Assembly (NCBI GenBank): GCA_003117195.1
Contig: BDSI01000165.1
Coordinates: 98,910-162,909 of the forward strand
DNA: 64,000 nt
Origin: Eudorina sp. 2006-703-Eu-15
Lineage: Eukaryota; Chlorophyta; Chlorophyceae; Chlamydomonadales; Volvocaceae
Direction of reading: 5' to 3'
This document shows positions 11,701-24,161 of this stretch, in pieces. Under the pieces are notes generated by a model. It was given only the letters and a program-made list of their open reading frames with translations. It did not search any database and was not told the origin of the DNA. The translations under genes were made by a program, and so were the position numbers. Position 1 is the stretch's first letter. Every line of letters begins with the position of its first letter.

Positions 11701-14700
11701 GGTGGACGGGGTGGGAGGGGGAGGGGGTTGAAGTAAAAAAGAAAAAATGGAACTCTGAAATGAACCCCCAGGGGCACACCACCCAGGACATATTCAAGAC
11801 ACGGGAGGCGGGTCCTTTCAGAATTCAGATGGGACATGGATGGGCGAGCTGTCGTTGCCCCGAATGAACCAGTATGCAGTACAGCTAGGCCCGAGAGCTC
11901 CCCCTCCTACTTTGATCCCTCCCTCACCAGCTTTCCAGCCACCCAGCCAACTACCCAGCCACCCACCCACCCAGCCCCACCCATCCCCCAGCCACCCAGC
12001 CAACCCCACCCAGCCCGCCACCCACCCGTGGCACACGTTGAGCGAGTGCAGGTAGGCCATACCCGTGGCGATGTCCCGGGCCACGGACAGCACTCCGCGC
12101 TGGCGGGGGGGGGGGAGGGAGAGCCGGCCGAAAAGAAGGCAAAGGGGGGCAGCAGGCAAGGCAGCGAGGGAGGGAGGCGCGATTGTCGGTAGTTCGGGTG
12201 CCGGGTGTCACCTTTACTTTCGTCGTCTGCATCGCCTGCTCCGCTGGACATGGCTTCTCGCGGCTCAGTTTCTTACTACACACAGTCCATGTAAGTATAT
12301 GGGCCTGGGCGGTTCTGGGTGGGTTTCTCATTAAACACAGTCCGTGTGGCGGCACAAGCGGCGACCCGAAGCACTCGCACACGCAGTGTCGGGCGGTGTC
12401 GGGCGGTGCGGCGTGCACTCCGTCCCCCGCTGTACCCCCTGTCCCCCAACACCCCCGCGGCCATCCCCCGCAGAACCTGCGGCCCCCTGGGGCCCCCCTC
12501 CCACCGCCCTCTAGCTCTGGCCCGCCTCTACCTGACCGTCCCGTGCCGTGTCGTCCCGTGCCGTGCCGTCCCGTGCCGTGTCGTCCCGTGCCGTGCCGTC
12601 CCGTGTCGTCCCGTGCCGTGCCGTGTCGTCCCCTCCTGACCGAAGGTGTGACGCCATTGCCTTCCTACCCGCTCGCCTGGCCCCCACCCCTGCCCCCAAT
12701 TTCCAACAACCCCTCCCTCCCTCCCTCCCTCCCGCCCTCACCAGGTGCGCCAGCACCGCGTCCTTGCCCTGCGGCTGCCTGGCCGCCGTCGTGGTGGACC
12801 CCCCGGTGGTGGTCTGCGCCTGCAGCAGACTGCCCATGGGGGTCGCCAACAGCCCGCTGCCGCCCGCACCGCCCAGCCCCCCCGACTCGGGGCCGCTCAG
12901 CGCGGCGGCGGCCGGGGCGGCCCCCGCCGAGGCGCCCCCGCCCGCCAGCGCCTCACACACCGCCGCGGACCGACCCGACAGGTGGGCCGCCAGGGAGCCT
13001 GTGGGGCCCGGGAGGGGAGGGGTTAGGAGGGGAGGGGGGCGGGGAGGCGTGTAACGAAGTGGCGCAGTGCAGGGGGACGCGAACCCGTGCCGCCTGCCCC
13101 CTCCTCCTCTCCTCCTCTGGTCTACTCCCCACCATGCACTCCTCGCACCGTCCTCCGACTGCCCTACACCCTCCGGGCGCGTTTCTGGGTTTCGTTTCCC
13201 TCTTCTCTATAAGCCTCCGGAACTCCTCGTCCTCCTCCCTCCCCCCTGTCGTCCGCCTCCTGCCCTCCCCTCCAACGGCCCCTTGCCCTGGCAGCAGCGC
13301 AGTAATGAACAATTTCTACCAATTTCCTACACCCCCTTCCCTGCCCCGCCCCCTGGCTGCCCACCCGCGTCGCAGTACTCGAGTACGATCCACGTCTCCA
13401 TGTTCAGACTGGGGGTGGCGGAGGCGGTGGAGCTGGTGCGCAGCGACTCCAGCTGCGGCCGGCCGGCCAAGAGGGGGATAGCCAGGAGGGGGGTTTGGGG
13501 ATGGGGATAGCGAGGAAGCGGGTCGGAGGGGGTGCAGTAACTTGGTAGACATGTTCAAACTGCACTGCTGCCAGAGCGACGGTTCGACTGGGGAAATCGG
13601 TACAGTGCCATAGATCGCCAGCGAGGGGGTGGGACGGGGTAGAGTAGGGCGGGTAAGCTGGGACACACAACAACATTACAGGACGTCAAACACAAACACG
13701 GCCCCGACGGAGCCCCCACCTGCGCCACGTGGTGGTGCGCCTCCAGCGCCGCCGCGTCGAATGTGGCGGTGTGCAGCGCCCGCACCACGTTGGGGTGGTT
13801 GAACCGGGCCACCAGCGCCACCTCCCCTTGCACCTTGCCGTGGGCGGCCTCCGAGTGGGGGATGATCTTGACGGCCACACCCTGGCCATGCCACGTGCCT
13901 GAAGGGGGGGGGGGGCCGGACACCACCACCACCACCACCACCACCACATCGCGGCCGGACACACAGGAACAGACGAATCGACAAGGGAACAGACGTGGGG
14001 GTCAGAGGAATTCCCACCCCCAGGGCTCCACCTTTGCCCCGCCGTGGCCCCGCCCCGCGGCCCCGCCCAACGGCCCGCGGCCACGTCCCCGCGCACCGTA
14101 ATACACGCGGCCGAAGCTGCCCACCCCCAGCAGGTGGTGCAGCTGGATGCCGCGGGTGGCGTCCCCGCCGCTGCCCGGCGGGCTGGCGGCCAGGGCGGTG
14201 GAGGTGGTGAGGCCGGTGAGGGCGGAGGACAGCGCCCCCGCCGCGTCGGAGCAGCTGAGGGTGCCGGCGGCGGCGGAGGTGGAGGCGGAGACGGAGGTGG
14301 GCGTGTCGCGGCGGTGGCGGGCGCGGCTGAGGAAGGGCGAGGAGAGGCCACCCGGGGGGCCCCCAGTCCCGGTCTTGGTGCCGGCTGTGCGGCTGCCGGA
14401 GCGGGTGCTGCTGCTGGCCTTGGCGCTGACGTCACCCGGGGACTGCGGCAGGGGTCGGGTGGGGGGCCGTGGGGGGGCGAGGGGATGGAGGGGCGCGGGT
14501 ATGAGGATGGGGGGGGGTGGGATATGGGAGATTTGCCCGCACTAAGCAGGCGACGATGGATTGTGCTGACTGCCAAAGCAAAAGGGTCCGATGAAAGGAT
14601 GGACTGTGCCAGGATCTCCGGGGGGTTGGCGGAGTGCTGGCTGGCTGGGAAGTAAGGGAGACACATGCGGTAGCAGCGCAGCGCGGAGTGAGGGTTAGGG

Positions 14701-16297
14701 GAGAGCAGCAAGCCAGAGGAAAGGGGCGGAGACCTGCCGGAGCGCCAAAGAGAGGCCACCAGCAGCTGCCGACCACCCGCAGGCGCAGCAATGGCGCGGC
14801 CCCCGCGCCACTCCCCGACCCGACCGCCCCACGTTTCCCGCCCTCCCATCCATCCACATCACATCACAGACCACACCGCATGCCGTACGACAACCACGCA
14901 ACCACGCGACCAGCCACGTGCCTGCAGCGCGCTCGAATCCGAGTCCTGCCCCTGGAGCTTCGCACTCGCAGCCGCCGCGACGGCGCCGCCGCTGCTCCCC
15001 GGCCGGTGGCGGCGCCACCAGGGCGTACTGCAGTCGCTGGGCGGCTGCGTCGTCAGGGGGGGCCGTGGGCCGGGGTCGATGACGTCAGGAGGCGACACCC
15101 CAACACCGGCGGCGGCCGTGGCAAGGGGGGGAGGTGGTGGGGGCAGGGGAGGGGTGGAGCGCGTCAGGGTCCACCGGGGGAAGAGGGAGGGGGGCCAGGG
15201 GGCGAGTCAGCGTTCGGTTTTCGGTGTGGTTCACTGCAGTTCAGTGCAGTTCAGTGCAGCTGTGATACCGTTAAGACCGCCCGTGTACCTGTTGGACGAG
15301 GACGGTCTCGCCCCTCGCGACCTTTCGCACTGTTAGCAGGCTCTCCACCTCCTGTCCTCGGTCCCGCTCATAATCCATCGCACATCTACCCTCTTCCCCT
15401 CCCCTCCCCCCACCGGACTTGACCTCCCAAACCCCCAAGACAGCCCCCCCAAGACAACGCCCCCACCGGATGGCCCCTCCGCACCACTTGGTACGAGTCC
15501 AGCGGCTGAAGCGGGGGAGGGACCTTCGGCGCCGCCACGGCAGCGGCCGCCGCCGCCGCGCGTCTCTGGCGGCGCCGCCACCATACGATGCCGCCCAGGA
15601 CCACAGCCGCGAGTACGACGCTCCCTGCACGGCATCCGTACATCATACACCAGCGTCCGTACAAACACAGCAGAACCCGAACAACAGCAACACACCCCAA
15701 GAACAAACGGCATGTGGGTCGACCTACTTAGAAACAAGTAGGTCCACCCGCATGAGCGTTTGTTTTGACTGAAGCTAGTGACCCCCGGGGCTATGTTTCC
15801 TATTGGCCCTCACCCTTTCCCCCGGTGGCCCCTCCCCCTTCCTAATGGCTGGCCCAGAAAGCGACACCGCAACCTGACGTCCTGCGCCCCTCCTCCTCCC
15901 CCGGGTCCCTCGTGTGACTGAGTTGAACATGTCTGATGTAAACCCTAGAGATATCCTCCCGTTTTATTTTGCCGATTCCCCCCTCGGCCACCTCCCCCCC
16001 TTGATTGTTACCTCTGGCCCGCCCCCTAGTGACAATCTCCCCTCTCCCCCATGGCATTGTTCTGGGCATGTTTTTCCTCACTACCCCTCTTACTCCCCCC
16101 CCGCCCGCACTCCCCGCCCGACCCAGCAGCTCACCCACGACCACGGGTGCCAAGACCGCCTCCAGTGGGACCGAGGACAGGGGGGCACCCGCCAGGATCA
16201 AGGGAGGGGGGACCGGCCGCGGCGGCAGCGGCGAGGGGGACGGCGGCGGCGGCAGAGGCGACGGCTGCAGTGGCGGCGGCGGCGGCGAGGACGGTCC

Positions 16298-16328
<31 letters not shown>

Positions 16329-18950
16329 GAAGTTACCGGCGGCGGCCGGGCATACCTGCGGCGGTTGCGGTCAGAACGGACCAACGGACAAAGCTACATC
16401 AAAACCAACACGCAAAGCGGTATGCGTCTGGCACCTGCACCTGGCATCGTGGCATGTCTTGCTCCCTCCTCCTTGCATCGCCGCCTCGCACCCTCCCTCC
16501 CTCCCCCTCTGGCAGCAGCAGCGCAGTATGCACATGCCTACCCATACCCCGAATCCTTCCCTTCCTCCCTCCCTCCCTCCCTCCCTCAATCTCAACCTCC
16601 TTTTTTGTCAATACAGACAGCGAAATCGCGAAACAATATGTATATATGTAGAGAGAGATGTATAACCTTACCCCACCCCCCCTCCCCACACACGCACACA
16701 CCTTCTCGCCAGCAGCTCCAGTATGCACTGGTGGCGGATGGCCTCGTCCTCACACGTGCAGTTCACAAACACCTCGCACAGCATGAGCGTGTTGTTGAAG
16801 GTGAGCTGCAGCTGACCGCCGGTGATGAGACCCGTTTCGCCCTTGCTGCCGGGCGAGGGCACGCCTGCAGGGAGGGCGGCCCGGGGGGAGGGATAGGGGT
16901 GGGGATAGGGCACTGGTAAGCATATTGAAGCTGCGCTGCAATGCCAGAGCAGTAATAATGTGGGGATCGTGGGGAGGGGATGAGCGGAGCGGGGCAGGGC
17001 CCGAGATACAGGAGGTCGGGATGGGTGGGTGCTGGGTGGGTGTATGGGTTGGGGTTGCTCCGGAGGCGGTATGGGGAGCGCACCGGCTGGTACGGGGGGA
17101 GACGGGGTCGGGCCGGCAGCCCAAGGGGTGCCCCCTTCGCCAGGTCCCGAGCGGCTCGCCGGGAGACGGGGGTGTATGGCTATAGCTCAGTCGGGTTGAA
17201 TGGGAAAGAGTAGGGAACTGGGTGATAGGGGGAAACGGCGGCGCGCGATTTCAGAAGCGCGACCCATCGCTCCGCGCCTTAATGGTGCCCCTGCCCGTTG
17301 GCCCGACAGGAAGCCCCATGGAAAGGTGGGTCCATGCAGCGGGCTGGGAAGCTGGGTGTGGAGGGCAAGGCGCATGGCGGGCTGCCGGGCCGCTTCCGAA
17401 GGGGGAGGGGGAAGGGGGGGGAGAGGGCGGGCCAGGGGCCACAGCAGCCGCAGCCGCAGCCCGGGGAAGTGCCGGGAAGTCTGCTAGGAAGGGGGCCCGG
17501 GACGGGGCGGGACGGGGCGGGGCGCGGTGCCCCCACCGAAACCCAGGCCGGTACACCCCCCCCGTTCCGAGGCGCCACGCCCCTGGCGTGCAGCGAACTC
17601 CTTCCCTGCCCCCATCGGAAAAGCGCACCCTCCCCCGTCTGCCCCACTCGGTGTTCGGGGCTGGGAGTCAGGGGGGGGAGGGAGACTAGGGTGACGACCG
17701 CGGGGGCCAAGAGCATACAGTCTGTCAGGTCCGTGAGCCGTGCGGCGTCCCCCCCCCCTCGCAGAATGGCCTCCCCGCTCCACACACACACACACACAGA
17801 CACACACACACACACAAGATACCGCCCTCTCTCCTTCCCCCCGGACCCTCCCCACCCATACATACACACAGCGACGAGCCGCATGCACCCCTACGCCCGG
17901 GCTGTTTCTTTTAAACCCCTACCGCCAGCATGTCAGCACGCACCTATCGCGCCGCCCATGCCCGACATCTCAATCGACCCCGACGGTGCCGCCACAGGCG
18001 CACTCGGCCACCTGCCGCCCGTGCGCGCCTGGCCTACAGCGCCAGAGAAGGAGAAACAGAGAGGCGCCAGACACACTTGCAAACACATAAAACACGACAG
18101 ACGCTCGCCACGATACATCTCCCCGAGATCACGACCCGCGCCCCGGCCACTGCACAGTACGACACGGGGTCCCGCACGGCCGCCGCGCAAGGGCAAGTAC
18201 GGCGGAATGGACGGCAGCGGCGGTGGGTGACAGCGGCGGTGCGGTTCGGTCCTCCTGGCTGCCGCAAAAGGGGGGGCGCTGCCACGCACACACCCCACAC
18301 CCGCCGAGTGAGCCCCGTGTGGGCCGCGTCCAACCCTTCCCCCCGCCCTCCGCGCTTTGCCTCGAGGGCGTCCCGCGCTGTGAGCACGGCAAGCTGCGGA
18401 TGCCGCCAGCCGCGGCAGCCAGTGCCCCGCTCTGCGATACCCTCCGGCGCTCCCCCCTCCCCGCTGGTTGCCCTCGTTTGGAGCCCTCCACCCAACCCGA
18501 GCCGCTGCTGCGGTGTTGCAGTGCGGGCACAGGGGGGCGTGCTGATATAACACTGGTCGGCGCCGACAGCCGTGCGGCCCAGCATGTGTAACAGCGCAAC
18601 TGGGGCCGTAGGGACCGCCTGGCAAGGCAGGCCGTCCCGGCAGGTGCGCACGTGCAGCGGGCCGCGCCTTTGGGGGTGGAGCGCGGGGCGGGGTCGCGGG
18701 AGGCGGGGCACTCCAGCGCGCCGTTGGCAAGCCGGGAGGGGGTGTGCGGCGGAGCCAGAGGGCCCTCCCTGGAGCTCAATCAGGAGGGCACCCCCGGACA
18801 CCCCTCCGTGAGGCGACCCGAGGGGAGGCAAGGCCCTTCCCCCGAGGGGTCCAGGGTGGGCAGCAGCGCCCTGCCTGGACCGCCCCTTGCCCCCGCCACC
18901 AGTCGCGAGGAGGGGGGCGGTGGGGAACGACGAGGTGACAAAGGTTGCAA

Positions 18951-18986
<36 letters not shown>

Positions 18987-20427
18987 GTGGTGGGGAGGGG
19001 GTCGGACGGAACAGCCGGTTGAGGTCATTGGCCCCGGGGCGCGACCCGCTGCTGTGGGGGCCGGTCAGGGGGGCGGTGTGCCGAGCCGCAACGGGGCGCT
19101 GTGTTCGTATTCCCCCGCAGTGGGGGGAGGGACCTCCCCCGGCCGTTGGGCCACTCGTTGAGCTGTACCTCGGCCACCTGGCGGGTCAGGCGGGCCCGTC
19201 CGTACCCCGGTGGCCATCCCCTCCCCTTCTTCGTCAAAACCAGTGATGTGATTCAGGGTGTGACCGGGTTCGTTCGGGGCTTGCTCTACACGTTATAACC
19301 CCTCCCCTCCCCTGGTTTGCATCTCCTCCTGCCATCTACTGCCAACCTTCCCCCTCTCGTTTCCCCTCCCTCCCCTCCCCCAAACCGCTTTTCCTCCCCT
19401 CCCATCCCCAGGGCCGCTTCCACGCACCCTCGATGGACACCAGGTAGGTGTTGTCCAGGATCGCCAGCGGCTGCTCGTAGCAGCCCTCCTGAGCAAAGGT
19501 ACTGGAGCCGTCCTCCCAGCTGTACACCGGGATGCAGTCCCCGCTGGTGGCCGTGTAGTTGCCCAACTGCTCCACTTGGAGGCCCGGGCCTGAGGAGGAG
19601 TCATCCGCGGGAGGAGGCGACCCGTAGTCGTGCGGCGGCTCGCCCTGTCCGTCAGCGGCGATGCCCTGATGGGGGTTACCGCCCGGGTAAGCGGGAACCG
19701 CCTGATGGGGCGTCGCGCCGCGGCCGCCCTTGGCGTTGGCGATGCCGAAGTTGTTGTTCGGGCCCGAGCCAGCGGCGCCTGGCTTGGGGCCGGCGGCCCC
19801 GCCGGAGCAGGTCTGCGCGGAGTTCTCCAGCATCCTGCAGGAGGTGCGCTCCAGGTAGACGGTGCTGAAGAGCACAGTGCCGGAGCTGGGGAGTGTGAGG
19901 ACGGACGGGAACTGGTCCAAGTTGTCCATGTAGTACAGGCCTCGGACGCGCAGATATCGGAACTCCAGAGTCGCGTTCTTGGTGAGAAAGATGATCGAGG
20001 TGGTAACGTTTCCGAAATCGAGACGGTAGAACGTCTGAAGACCCATCCCGACAACCGTGACTGAGCGGTTGACCTGGATTACCGATTCCCCAGAGGTGGC
20101 AGCGCGGATTTGATCATCGAGGATGGTGTTATTGAGAGCAATATTGCGGTTTATATTTATAACGGTCACGGAAGAATTGGCCAGCGCGCCAACGAAGCCG
20201 GCTGCGTCCGTGACCAGCACACTCCTCAGAGCAACAGCATTTGTGGCCGCTGGCGCCAAGCCCGCGTCCCCTTGCAGCAGTGCTCGAGAGGTCTTGGCTC
20301 GCGGCCATGGCTCGGCGAATGCGGGGAAGTAGCACGCGAGGATGCTGACAAGAAACACTCTGACAAATAACCTCACATGCGCTCCTTTCCATGCGCCTGC
20401 TGTCTCAGAAAACATGCTGTCTTTCAT
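8767..20427 (-). CDS. Receptor-like TKL protein kinase with Pro-rich stalk, 15 exons
   Basis: Predicted plasma-membrane receptor that phosphorylates Ser/Thr on cytoplasmic targets. Exons: 20427-19428, 16864-16702, 16355-16135, 15624-15488, 14442-14097, 13898-13720, 13452-13365, 12998-12742, 12099-12026, 11662-11281, 10995-10924, 10573-10495, 9940-9876, 9429-9316, 8955-8767; all phases agree and give 1121 residues. Order: signal peptide (about 18-38), beta-rich ectodomain with several N-glycosylation sites, Pro-rich stalk (390-440), membrane helix (about 453-476) followed by WWRRRQRR, then the kinase domain from about 610. Visible motifs: Gly loop GVGSFGRVYYG, VAVK lysine, HGDLKCENVLL, DFG, DVFSFGIILWQLVTG, RPTFEQ. 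The APE position reads MCPVLL, so its usual Glu is absent. Large Ala/Ser-rich inserts follow the hinge and the catalytic loop. Weak points: the 2.5-kb first intron may hide exons, and one may lie near 14926-15027. Confidence 0.87.
9126..9175. repeat. 8-bp tandem repeat GGACACAT
   Basis: Six perfect copies of GGACACAT in the last intron of the receptor kinase gene (between exons 9429-9316 and 8955-8767). There are no spacers, so it is a plain tandem repeat. Confidence 0.92.
12538..12635. repeat. CCGTG/TCGTC tandem repeat
   Basis: Alternating CCGTGCCGTC and CCGTGTCGTC units, about nine copies, within the receptor kinase intron between exons 12998-12742 and 12099-12026. Confidence 0.88.
15711..15754. 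repeat. Inverted repeat (19-bp arms, 6-nt loop)
   Basis: Arms 15711-15729 and 15736-15754 are reverse complements with 17 of 19 bases paired, loop AGAAAC. It lies in the receptor kinase intron immediately upstream of the membrane-helix exon. It could form a hairpin in RNA or DNA; no function is shown. Confidence 0.85.
18951..18986. repeat. (GAT)n microsatellite
   Basis: About twelve GAT/ATG units in the long first intron of the receptor kinase. Read in reverse it gives a run of His codons, but no supported exon includes it. Confidence 0.92.
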
Positions 20428-22540
20428 TCACGGTCATTCAAAGGAAGCCATAACATGTGGGCGCCCAAGACACGTGGCTCAAGCCCAGAGTGGCTTCTTC
20501 AAGTCGGATGAAACAAACCAAATCTATTTGATGTAAAACAAAAGGGCTCAATTTGCCGGCAGGTCTTGGTAATAGAATTTGGTGTCTTCGTGCTCGAGTC
20601 AGTGCGGCCTCGCAGCATGTTCAAGAAGCAAGCACGTCAATACAGACGTACCAGACATTCAAATTTTGTTCAATGACAAATTCAGTAATATGATGGGAAT
20701 CCTTAGGGTGCGTCGAAGAGCGTCAGAACTCAGCGACCGTCGTACGCCATGAAGCTACCTACTGTACTACATGTCTTTAATGACATCTCCCCGCTGATAC
20801 ATCTCAACATTCAACGCTATTGTCATGGATACTGCTCAACAACTATATATTACATGTCAGATGTGTTCAGTGGAAACCGCTGACTTACATTGTTTGCACG
20901 CGGTACCGGTACTGTTTGGGGTCCTCTTTTGCCTCCTCCACAAGACTCCTAATTCGATTGCACCATACGCTCTTACCTCTTCACATCTTCTGGACAGGAA
21001 AGGGCCTGCGGCTACGACGTGCTCGAACTTCATTTGTTGCCGTTGAAGCACCCAGCGGGCGAGCGGGGCCCCTCCACCAAACGAGAGCATGCTGGATGCG
21101 GAAGAAGCCTTACACGGGGGAACTCACCCGACAGGCACCCCATAGCCGGCTTAACCCGGAACGCCGCGCTCGCTCACCCTCCCCTTCTGCATCACCATGC
21201 ACTTCGCCGATCTCCGCGGCGCGGCTTCTCCGTCGTTTGTCTCAAGTCGGTAGGTGCCGTGTTTAACGGGATGGGTCGGGTCCACGGCGCGCATTGCTTC
21301 CTTGGTGGCAGCGCGGCCGCGCGGCGGCGCGACCTTGCACCGTCTCATTTTCCCCTGTCCTGCAGGTACCTCGCCACATATATATCCTCAGAGCTTCTGG
21401 GTACGGCCGGGTCCATTTCCGGGTTTGGTTTTTTCGTTTGTAACCCGGACACACCCGCGGCGCCCGTGCCGCCCGGAGGTATTGGAAGCCCACGCTCGCT
21501 CTATGATGATGCGCGACTCATGGCTGGGAGCCCCCGCTTCACAACATGAAGATGATGTGTGCACTGAAAGCGCCAATGGCCCGGCACACCGCACGCCCCC
21601 TTTCCCCTCCGGCTCCGGGTGGCCCTCAGACAGGGATAGCAAGGGACCCGTGGAGCACGGACGCCCACCCGCGGCATCACAATCGCAGCTGATGCAGGCG
21701 TCCCAAACAGTCTGCAATTGCTCCACGGACAATGACATCCCCGAACCGTCCGGGCCCTGTCCCCCGACAGCACATTGACATGATGACATCTTTTGGGGCC
21801 GCGCGAATACTGCAAACTAGCTATGTGCGGCGGTCTTGTGTGGGCGCCTTGCGTGGCCTGCCATTGCTGCCGCAGCCGTCGCCTGCCCCGCGACAGTTAA
21901 GTAGCCTGACGGCGGGGCCTAGCGGGGCCATAAGGCCGGTGAGTCGACGCGGGAAGGTGTGTGATGATATCTAACTATCGACGAGCTGACGGCGCCAGCC
22001 ATTTGAAGGATGTACGGCTTGCAAGGGGAAGCTAGGTCAGACGCAAGAGACAAAGCCGAAAACTGCATTACCTGCTTGCAGCTGGAACTTTATCGCCGGT
22101 CTCGCGACGGCGCCACTGCCCCGCTACCTTGAAGGGGCGCATCGGTACACGCTGTGGGTACCCGCGGGGCTGCACGGCATGGTGCGCGGGGGACTGGACG
22201 AGTCCCGCTTGGCATACCCGTCGCCCGGTCGGGACGAAGAGTCCACCTTGTAACCCTTGCAAGATACCCGTTGCGTGCTGCCAGCTGTTCTGAGCAACGC
22301 CCGCAGGATGGACTTGCGTACTCAGTTCAATGCAACTGTGTCATTACGTCGGTGCCAGCTGGCTTCCGTGTGGTCAAAGTGTATTGCAACGGTACTGGAT
22401 TTCGTACAATTACCAACCGTTTTGACGGGAAATACAGGTACTGACATGGTTTCCTTTCGTCTTGAAGAGTAGAAGGTAGAACTACATTCCTCATTACACG
22501 GAAAAGCCCCGTCATAGACAGTTGAGCTTTACCCGGCAAC
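20428..22540. other. Divergent intergenic region between receptor kinase and DAD1
   Basis: The two genes point away from each other, so both promoters should lie here. The first 400 bases upstream of the kinase start are AT-richer than its introns. I recognise no gene. Two minus-strand frames (21090-20857 and 21789-21388) have mixed composition that might be exons of something unrecognised, but neither shows a motif. A short dispersed element near 22211-22262 matches one near 38903-38957. Confidence 0.5.
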
Positions 22541-23454
22541 ATGGTGTTCTCGGCAATCGTGAAAGCCTTTTCGGATGAGTACAAAAAGAGTCCTGTGCGC
22601 GTCAAAGTAAGCACGATCAGGACTATTTGGATCTGCTTCCTTGCCAGCCAGATCATGTCGCTCTGGGGATTTCACGACCACTGCAAACCGTCCATGTTTG
22701 CAACGTGCTGCTCTCTGCAGGTTCTTGATGCCTTCCTCATTTATGCGCTGGCGACTGCTGGCGTGCAGGTCCGCAACGCCTTAGCCCTGACCATGAAGTT
22801 GCCCAGCCGTGACTTTCCCTTTGCTCCGCGCAGTTCGCCTACATGCTACTTGTTGGGACGTTTCCATTCAACGCATTTTTGGCGGGCTTCCTCTCGTGCC
22901 TTGGCTTCTTTGCGCTGACAGGTGTGTCGTCCTCAGGGGTCACCGGTCACCAAAATAGCCGCCGTGTAAAAGGCGCTGTGTATCCAGTTATCAGCACCAA
23001 CCCTCATACACGGGGAAGGTTGGTCGTGTGGGTTATGCACACAACGGGCGGGTATGGGTGGGCTTCTTGTGAAGCCCACCCATACCACCCACTCGTCCAC
23101 TCAGGGGGGTGAGCGCGTGTAACGGGGCACGCGCAGCAGCCACAACCCCAATGACCGCACTCGAGTTCTTACATCTCAACCCAACTCCATCTCCCTTGCC
23201 TTGAATCTTTGAACTGACTTGGTAGTCAGCGCAGCCGATTACCTCCCCACCAACCCGCTCCTCCCCTCCACCTGCCTCTCCGTCCCCCCACGCTGCCATT
23301 CGCGCTCCGTCCCCCCGCGCCCCCAGTCTGCCTGCGGATGCAAGTGGACCCCGCCAATAAGGACTTCTCCGGGATATCTCCGGAGCGGGCGTTTGCGGAT
23401 TACTGCCTGGCCAACCTGGTGCTGCACCTCGTGGTCTGGAACTACATGGGCTGA
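22541..23454 (+). CDS. DAD1: DAD1, oligosaccharyltransferase subunit, 4 exons
   Basis: Small integral membrane subunit of the ER oligosaccharyltransferase, which moves the lipid-linked glycan to Asn in nascent proteins (Ost2 in yeast). Exons: 22541-22606, 22721-22768, 22834-22921, 23327-23454. The phases (0, 0, 1) join to 109 residues, against about 113 in plants and animals. Recognisable family segments: an N-terminal YKKSPVRVK, a first membrane helix [16 protein letters not shown], the strongly conserved [32 protein letters not shown], then [19 protein letters not shown], ending in VVWNYMG at the C terminus. The start was chosen because it is the first Met in frame with the conserved YKK segment. 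TGTAA signals follow about 380 bases after the stop. Confidence 0.96.
23051..23086. repeat. Perfect 16-bp inverted repeat in DAD1 intron 3
   Basis: Arms 23051-23066 and 23071-23086 are exact reverse complements around a TTGT loop. The arms are GC-rich, so the intron RNA should fold into a stable hairpin at this point. Confidence 0.92.
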
Positions 23455-24161
23455 GAGCGGAACCGGGCAGGCGCCCGCCCACCTGAGGGTTGGGCGGTCG
23501 CGGGGTCGGGTTGAGTCGGGGGGCAGTCCTTCTTGAGCTCGTCAAGACGGGGAAACCGGTGTTGCGCGGCGCAGCAGTAGCAGCTGCCGGATTGGCTCTG
23601 CCTTTGCTGACTGGATCTGAGGCTGGTATCGACCTGCCTGCATGACCCGCCCAGCCCTACAAACCATGTTCGGAGGAGTCAGCGGTTGCTGTGGTCGTCG
23701 TGGGGGCCAAGACAGCGTAATTCAAATTTAGAGTCAGCAGCTCGGCACGGGGGTTCGGACGGCGACTGCCGAAATTCACAAGGCCGGCAGCGGCCTGGCT
23801 GCCGGGTATGCAAATTTCGCCCGAGTGATCTTGTAATTGTGCTGCATGTAACGGGTGCGGTTATAAATTTGGTGCACGAGCGGCATGGACCCCAAGGACG
23901 TTCTGATGCTGAGCGGGTCTGGTGGGGCACGGTAGCTAGACGATGGGCGGGTTGCAGGTTGCCCTCATAGTGGGTGAGCGGGCCTGCGGCTGGCTAGGTA
24001 GGCCCCTTGGGATGCTCGTGGTGGTCGCAGCGGCGTCCCTTTTGCTGATGCCCTCGGTAAACCTTTTGTGAACGGGCAAATAGCCATGGCATAACATGGG
24101 AGCTGTGCTTTCATTTGGCACGGATCATTTAATCAGACAATGGAGTTCAGACGAGCCCGCA
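23455..24161. other. DAD1 3' flank, no gene seen
   Basis: Contains the probable DAD1 3' UTR. I see no coding motif, RNA gene or repeat boundary before the dispersed repeat that begins near 24162. Confidence 0.5.
23832..23851 (+). terminator. Candidate TGTAA polyadenylation signals for DAD1
   Basis: TGTAA occurs at 23832-23836 and 23847-23851. TGTAA is the usual polyadenylation signal in volvocine algae, and these are the first copies after the DAD1 stop, giving a 3' UTR near 400 bases. Confidence 0.5.

Noticed and set aside
14926..15027. Possible juxtamembrane exon of the receptor kinase
   Set aside because: The acceptor is good but no convincing GT donor keeps phase 0; the flanking exons already join in phase without it.
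19025..19237. Frame with VAEVQLNEWPNGRG inside the first intron of the receptor kinase
   Set aside because: Its only good acceptor gives the wrong phase after exon 1, whereas exon 1 joins 16864 in phase with a sensible sequence.
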